Assembly: GCA_027972325.1 (NCBI GenBank)
Contig: JAPMOS010000008.1
Coordinates: 428,001 to 492,000 of the forward strand
DNA from: Paratrimastix pyriformis
Taxonomy: Eukaryota > Preaxostyla > Paratrimastigidae
Reading direction: 5' to 3'
DNA length: 64,000 nucleotides
The position numbers were made by a program, and so were the translations under genes. The notes under the pieces were generated by a model. It ran no database searches and was not told where the DNA came from. It worked only from the letters and a program-made list of their open reading frames with translations. How positions within the stretch are numbered: position 1 is the stretch's first letter; every line of letters begins with the position of its first letter. Below are positions 60,601 to 64,000 of this stretch, in pieces.

Positions 60601-63600
60601 ATGGGCACCCCACCATCCCCTCCCCCCCGACCTGTCGCGCACTCCCCCCGCCAGGTCCCGCTTCCCTTTTCGTTTTGTGGTGTGAGGTGTCTGTGTCGTC
60701 TCTGTGTGTCTCTGTGTATCTGTGCGTGTTCAATGCTTCTCTTTTCTTCGCCTTTCTCCAAGACGTGGCGCGATCAGCCACGGCCCTTCGGCACCCGCCA
60801 GCCATCCCACGGCCGGCGGGATGGGCGGTGTGGGCGGCGGGGATCGCAGACTGTGGTGGAGGGGCCCCCGGGCGATGGTGACGAGCTCCTCGAGGCGCTC
60901 CTGCTCGGTGGCCCGGTCGCGGCGCCCGTCGGAGGAGCCCAGGATGTCCAGGCACAGCCGGATGTACCTGCAGGGAGGGTGGTGATGATGATGACGACTG
61001 GCTGGTGGTGGTGATGACTAGATGATTGATGATGACTGGATGATGATTGGGTGGCGGTGATGGTGACAATGAGGATGCAGACGGTGAAATGACCGGGTGA
61101 TGGTGGTGGCGATGATGATGATGGTGATGATGATGAGATGCGAGGATGATTGGGTGATAATGCTGATACTGATGGTGAGCAGGAGGAGGAGGAGGAGGAG
61201 CAGAAGGAGAGAGGAGGGGAGGAGGGCACCGCGAGATGGGGCAGGGCGGCGGGGCGCAGACTCGATGTCGTGGCCGTTGGTGCGCTGGCAGCGAGCCAGC
61301 CGGGCCTGGACGGAGGCCAGCAGGGCCGACCAGCCGTTGGTCATGTACAGCACCGAGAGGGCCGTGTACCGGTGCTCCGCATCCTGGGCGTTGCCCCGCC
61401 CACTGCCCCCCACCAGCACAGCCCAGGCCACCCAATCAGAGGCGTGAGAGCGGAACGCCACAGACAAAGAGCCGGGTGGATGGGTCTGAAGAGGATGGCG
61501 GGGGTGGGTCGGGAGGGGGCTGCCCGGAGGAGGAAGAGGGTAGGGTGTACAGGTCAGGTCAGGGCTGAGATGAGATGAGATGAGATGAGGGTGGGGCCGG
61601 GGAGGGCGGACAAGTCGAGGTCGGCGATCTGCTCGGAGAGGTACTCCTTGGTCCGGGTCCGGCCGGCCTCGTCGTACGCCCGCATGGCCTGCTCGGTCAG
61701 CCAGAGGAAGTGCCCCACGAACTCCTCGTGCGAGCTCAGGGCCTGGCACAGCTCCGGGTTGCTCAGCCGAACCCCTGCCGCCGCCACCACGGGACCACCA
61801 GAGGCGCAGAGGCAAGAGGGTCAGCTGGGCGGCCGGGCGGCGGAGTCCGAGTCGCGGGCGCCGATGGGGGGTCGGATCAAGGAGGGGGATGGTCGAGGGG
61901 GGTGCGGGGGCGGCGGACCGTCGACGAGGACCTCGGGCGTCTCGGCCCGGGGCATTGGGGGCGCGGGCGAGCGGCGGCCCAGGATGGTCTCGGAGGTGGT
62001 CGGCGAGGGCGGCACCGAGATGGGCGCAGGAACGGGCGCCCCCGCGACAGCAGCAGCCGTGGCCGGGAGGGGCGGCGTGCTGGCGGGCGGGGCAGGGGTC
62101 AGGCCGGGCGGGGCGCTGGTTGCCGCCGAGGAGGCCGAGGCCGGGGCGGAGGCGGACAGGGGCGCCGAGGTGCGGCCCATGAAGGCGTCCAGCCCGGGCA
62201 GGGCCGAGGGAGAGCGCTGGTGGGCCAGGGCCGCGTCGAGGGCCGCCACGACGACCGGGTCGGCGCTCATCTGGCGGCCGAGGGCCGCCTGGGAGGCCGC
62301 CCGCAGCTCCTCCTCGAGCTCGGGGCTCTGCTCGCCCGAGCTGTCCACCAGGATGCGCGACTGGGCCAGGGCCAGGCTCCCCAGGGCGCTCGGCAGGCCC
62401 AGGGCGGGCGGGGACAGGGGCCGCCCGGGGCTCGATGGGGTCTCGGGCGACGCGGTGATCCCCGAGGGCCACGAGGTCAGGGGCGGCAGCGAGGGGAACG
62501 AATCTGGGCGCGCGAAGGCAGGGCGCATCGGTACAGCAAGGGAGACGGAGCATGAGCGCGTTGATCTGAGTCGGTGCAGCAGCAGCAAGGGAGTGGAGAG
62601 CACCCGGGCGGGCGGACCGGTGGGCCCGGTGGCGGCGGTGGGGGTGGCGTCGGGCCCGCGGAAGAGGGAGCAGTAGCCGAGGCCCTGGCCCAGCGAGAGC
62701 AGCTTGGCCCGGGCCGAGAGGTACATGTCGCCCCGCGCGCAGAGGGCGAACGTCTCCGCCGGGTCGGGCGAGCTGGGCATGGTCACACGCACCTGCCCCA
62801 CCCCACGAGCCCAACGAGAAGGCACGGGCGACGCGGGGTGTGGGAGCCACTTCCCTCCCTCCCCACACACACACACACACACAGCCACACAGCACAGGAG
62901 ACATCACAGCACAGGAGACATCACAGCACAGGAGACATCACAGCACAGGAGACATCACAGCACAGGAGACATCACAGCACAGCACAGCACAGCACAGCAC
63001 AGCACAGCACAGCACAGCACAGCACAGCACAGCACAGCACAGCACAGCACAGCACATCACATCACAGTGCAGCAGCCCAAAGGTAGCAGGGGGGACGGGG
63101 CGGACCTGGTCGAGGTGCCTGGCCACGTCGATGCAGGCCGAGTAGACCCAGGCGTCTCGGAAGGACCAGCGCAACTGCAGCCGCCCAGGCGTCCACACCA
63201 CGGCCCCAGGGAGTGCGGGGTGACCCCGCGGGTGAGGTGGCCACCGAGGAGATTGAGCGGCGGAGGGCAGAGGCAGAGGCAGAGGCAGAGGCAGAGGCAG
63301 AGGCAGAGGCAGAGGCAGAGGCAGAGGCAGAGGCAGAGGCAGAGGCAGAGGCAGAGGCAGAGGCAGAGGCAGAGGCAGAGGAGGGGCGGTGGCTGGCGAC
63401 CTTGTTCTTGGTCAGGTCCTGGGCGAACGAGCGGATGAACTGCCGGGCCGCCTTGGCCAGCTCCGCGTAGGAGCGCGTCCGCTCGTGCAGCTGCCCAGGA
63501 AGCAAAAGGGGAGGATGGGGCGTGGGGTGCGAGGGTGGGATGGGTGGTGAATGAACGGAACGAGACTGCAAAGACGGGGGCTGATGGGGGGATGGGGGTG

Positions 63601-64000
63601 GTGGATGCGGGATGGTGGATGGTGGATGGCGGATGGTGCCAGGGGTATGCGGGCGGGCCTCGACGATGCGGCCGAAGATATACTGGCGGAAGTCGAACTC
63701 GGTGATGGAGGCCCGCACGATCATGTCCCTGCCCCAACCAGCGCAGCGCAGGCGGACCAGAGATGGGGCAGAGAGGCCGTGGATGAGCAGGGGACGGGCG
63801 CGAATGGCGCGCGAGGGTGGGGAAGGATGGGTGGGGGACGGGCGGATGTGGGCGAAGGGGGGTGGGGGGTGAGGGGTGAGGGGATGGCCGACCGGAATGG
63901 CTTGCGGCTTGTCTGCAGGGGCGACCCACTGTCGTCGCCCTCCTGGTTGCCGCCGAAGGGCATCTCCCCGCCGTGCGAGGGAGGAGCGATCCCGGGGGTG
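55152..64000 (-). CDS. TRAPPC10: TRAPP complex subunit 10/Trs130 (N-terminus off the right edge)
   Basis: TRAPPII subunit acting with Rab-GEF activity in Golgi traffic. Partial: the coding sequence enters at 64000 ([10 protein letters not shown] exon) and ends at the stop 55154-55152. Segments collinear with animal TRAPPC10 are [112 protein letters not shown] and [17 protein letters not shown]. These are followed by the gryzun-like beta-domains: [59 protein letters not shown] and [18 protein letters not shown]. Large Pro/Ser-rich inserts (for example 61820-62510) enlarge it. Intron 60851-60099 (753 nt) contains an antisense actin exon. Confidence 0.9.
56315..56349. repeat. 35-nt G run: poly-C in a TRAPPC10 intron
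   Basis: The longest homopolymer in the window. On the TRAPPC10 sense strand it is poly-C, between coding segments for the C-terminal beta-domains. Confidence 0.9.
57640..57712. repeat. (CCCATG)n repeat in a TRAPPC10 intron
   Basis: About eleven hexamer units, GCATGG on the sense strand. Poly-His/Gly or Met-Pro translations are artefacts. Confidence 0.85.
60382..60597 (+). pseudogene. Orphan actin last exon, antisense inside a TRAPPC10 intron
   Basis: Encodes the C-terminal 71 residues of actin or a very close relative, ending in a stop: [68 protein letters not shown]. The match begins exactly after a C/T-rich tract ending CCCCCAG, so the copy keeps an intron acceptor and did not arise by retroposition of spliced mRNA. 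No other actin exon lies upstream on the plus strand within the window; TRAPPC10 exons flank it on the opposite strand. It has no frame damage. It may be a recent DNA-level duplicate, part of a dispersed gene, or an assembly chimera. Confidence 0.8.
62892..63062. repeat. Two abutting TRAPPC10-intron satellites: GACATCACAGCACAG-type and (CACAG)n
   Basis: About five copies of a 17-bp unit pass into some 18 copies of the pentamer CACAG, ending just before the exon [10 protein letters not shown]. Confidence 0.9.
63268..63382. repeat. (GGCAGA)n hexamer repeat in a TRAPPC10 intron
   Basis: About nineteen perfect units in the intron between the YAELAKAAR and WSFRDAW exons. The Glu-Ala repeat reading is an artefact. 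Confidence 0.9.

Noticed and set aside
62892-63062. CRISPR-like array of short direct repeats
   Set aside because: Units are contiguous with no unique spacers and the setting is a eukaryotic intron.

Overview
This window is nuclear DNA from a gene-dense, GC-rich unicellular eukaryote. The evidence is spliceosomal introns in almost every gene, eukaryote-only families (TM9SF, TRAPPC10, syntaxin-5, Mediator-like, eIF6, NAA10, RBMX2) and no bacterial gene organisation. A flagellar-type thioredoxin, an androglobin-like protein and a TmcB-type membrane protein point to a free-living flagellated protist. I cannot place the lineage from sequence alone.

Layout, left to right (strand in brackets): METTL25-like methyltransferase, cut at the left edge (-); provisional MED1-like Mediator subunit (+); TAPT1/EMP65 ER membrane protein (-); NAA10 N-terminal acetyltransferase (+); TmcB-like membrane protein with a C-terminal hemerythrin domain (-); THG1-like polymerase (+); TM9SF nonaspanin (-); secreted Thr/Ala-rich protein (+); ubiquitin E2 (+); androglobin-like protein (-); large unrecognised Pro/Ser-rich protein (+); eIF6 (-); RBMX2 (+); alpha-galactosidase (-); PH-LRR protein (+); AspA/AstE-type carboxypeptidase (-); syntaxin-5 (+); calcium-activated apyrase (-); ADP-ribose pyrophosphatase (+); flagellar-type thioredoxin (-); TRAPPC10, cut at the right edge (-). 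An orphan actin last exon lies antisense inside a TRAPPC10 intron.

Four genome-wide properties stand out. (1) Introns do not begin GTRAGT. Across 27 junctions fixed by protein homology and reading frame, the consensus is GTCTGY/GTCCGY, and position +3 is never a purine. (2) Every G/C homopolymer of 13 nt or more that I found (22 of 22) is poly-C on the sense strand of the gene it belongs to, in introns or just past the stop codon. (3) Strands alternate almost perfectly, so most genes share short divergent promoters (30-91 bp in six cases) and meet tail to tail. (4) Divergent starts are AT-richer, and gene bodies become GC-rich and satellite-filled toward the 3' end.

The genes do not form one pathway. 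Several serve the secretory route (TM9SF, syntaxin-5, TRAPPC10, TAPT1 and probably the apyrase). The rest are mostly housekeeping RNA, translation and protein-modification genes. I saw no tRNA, rRNA, recognisable transposon or CRISPR array.
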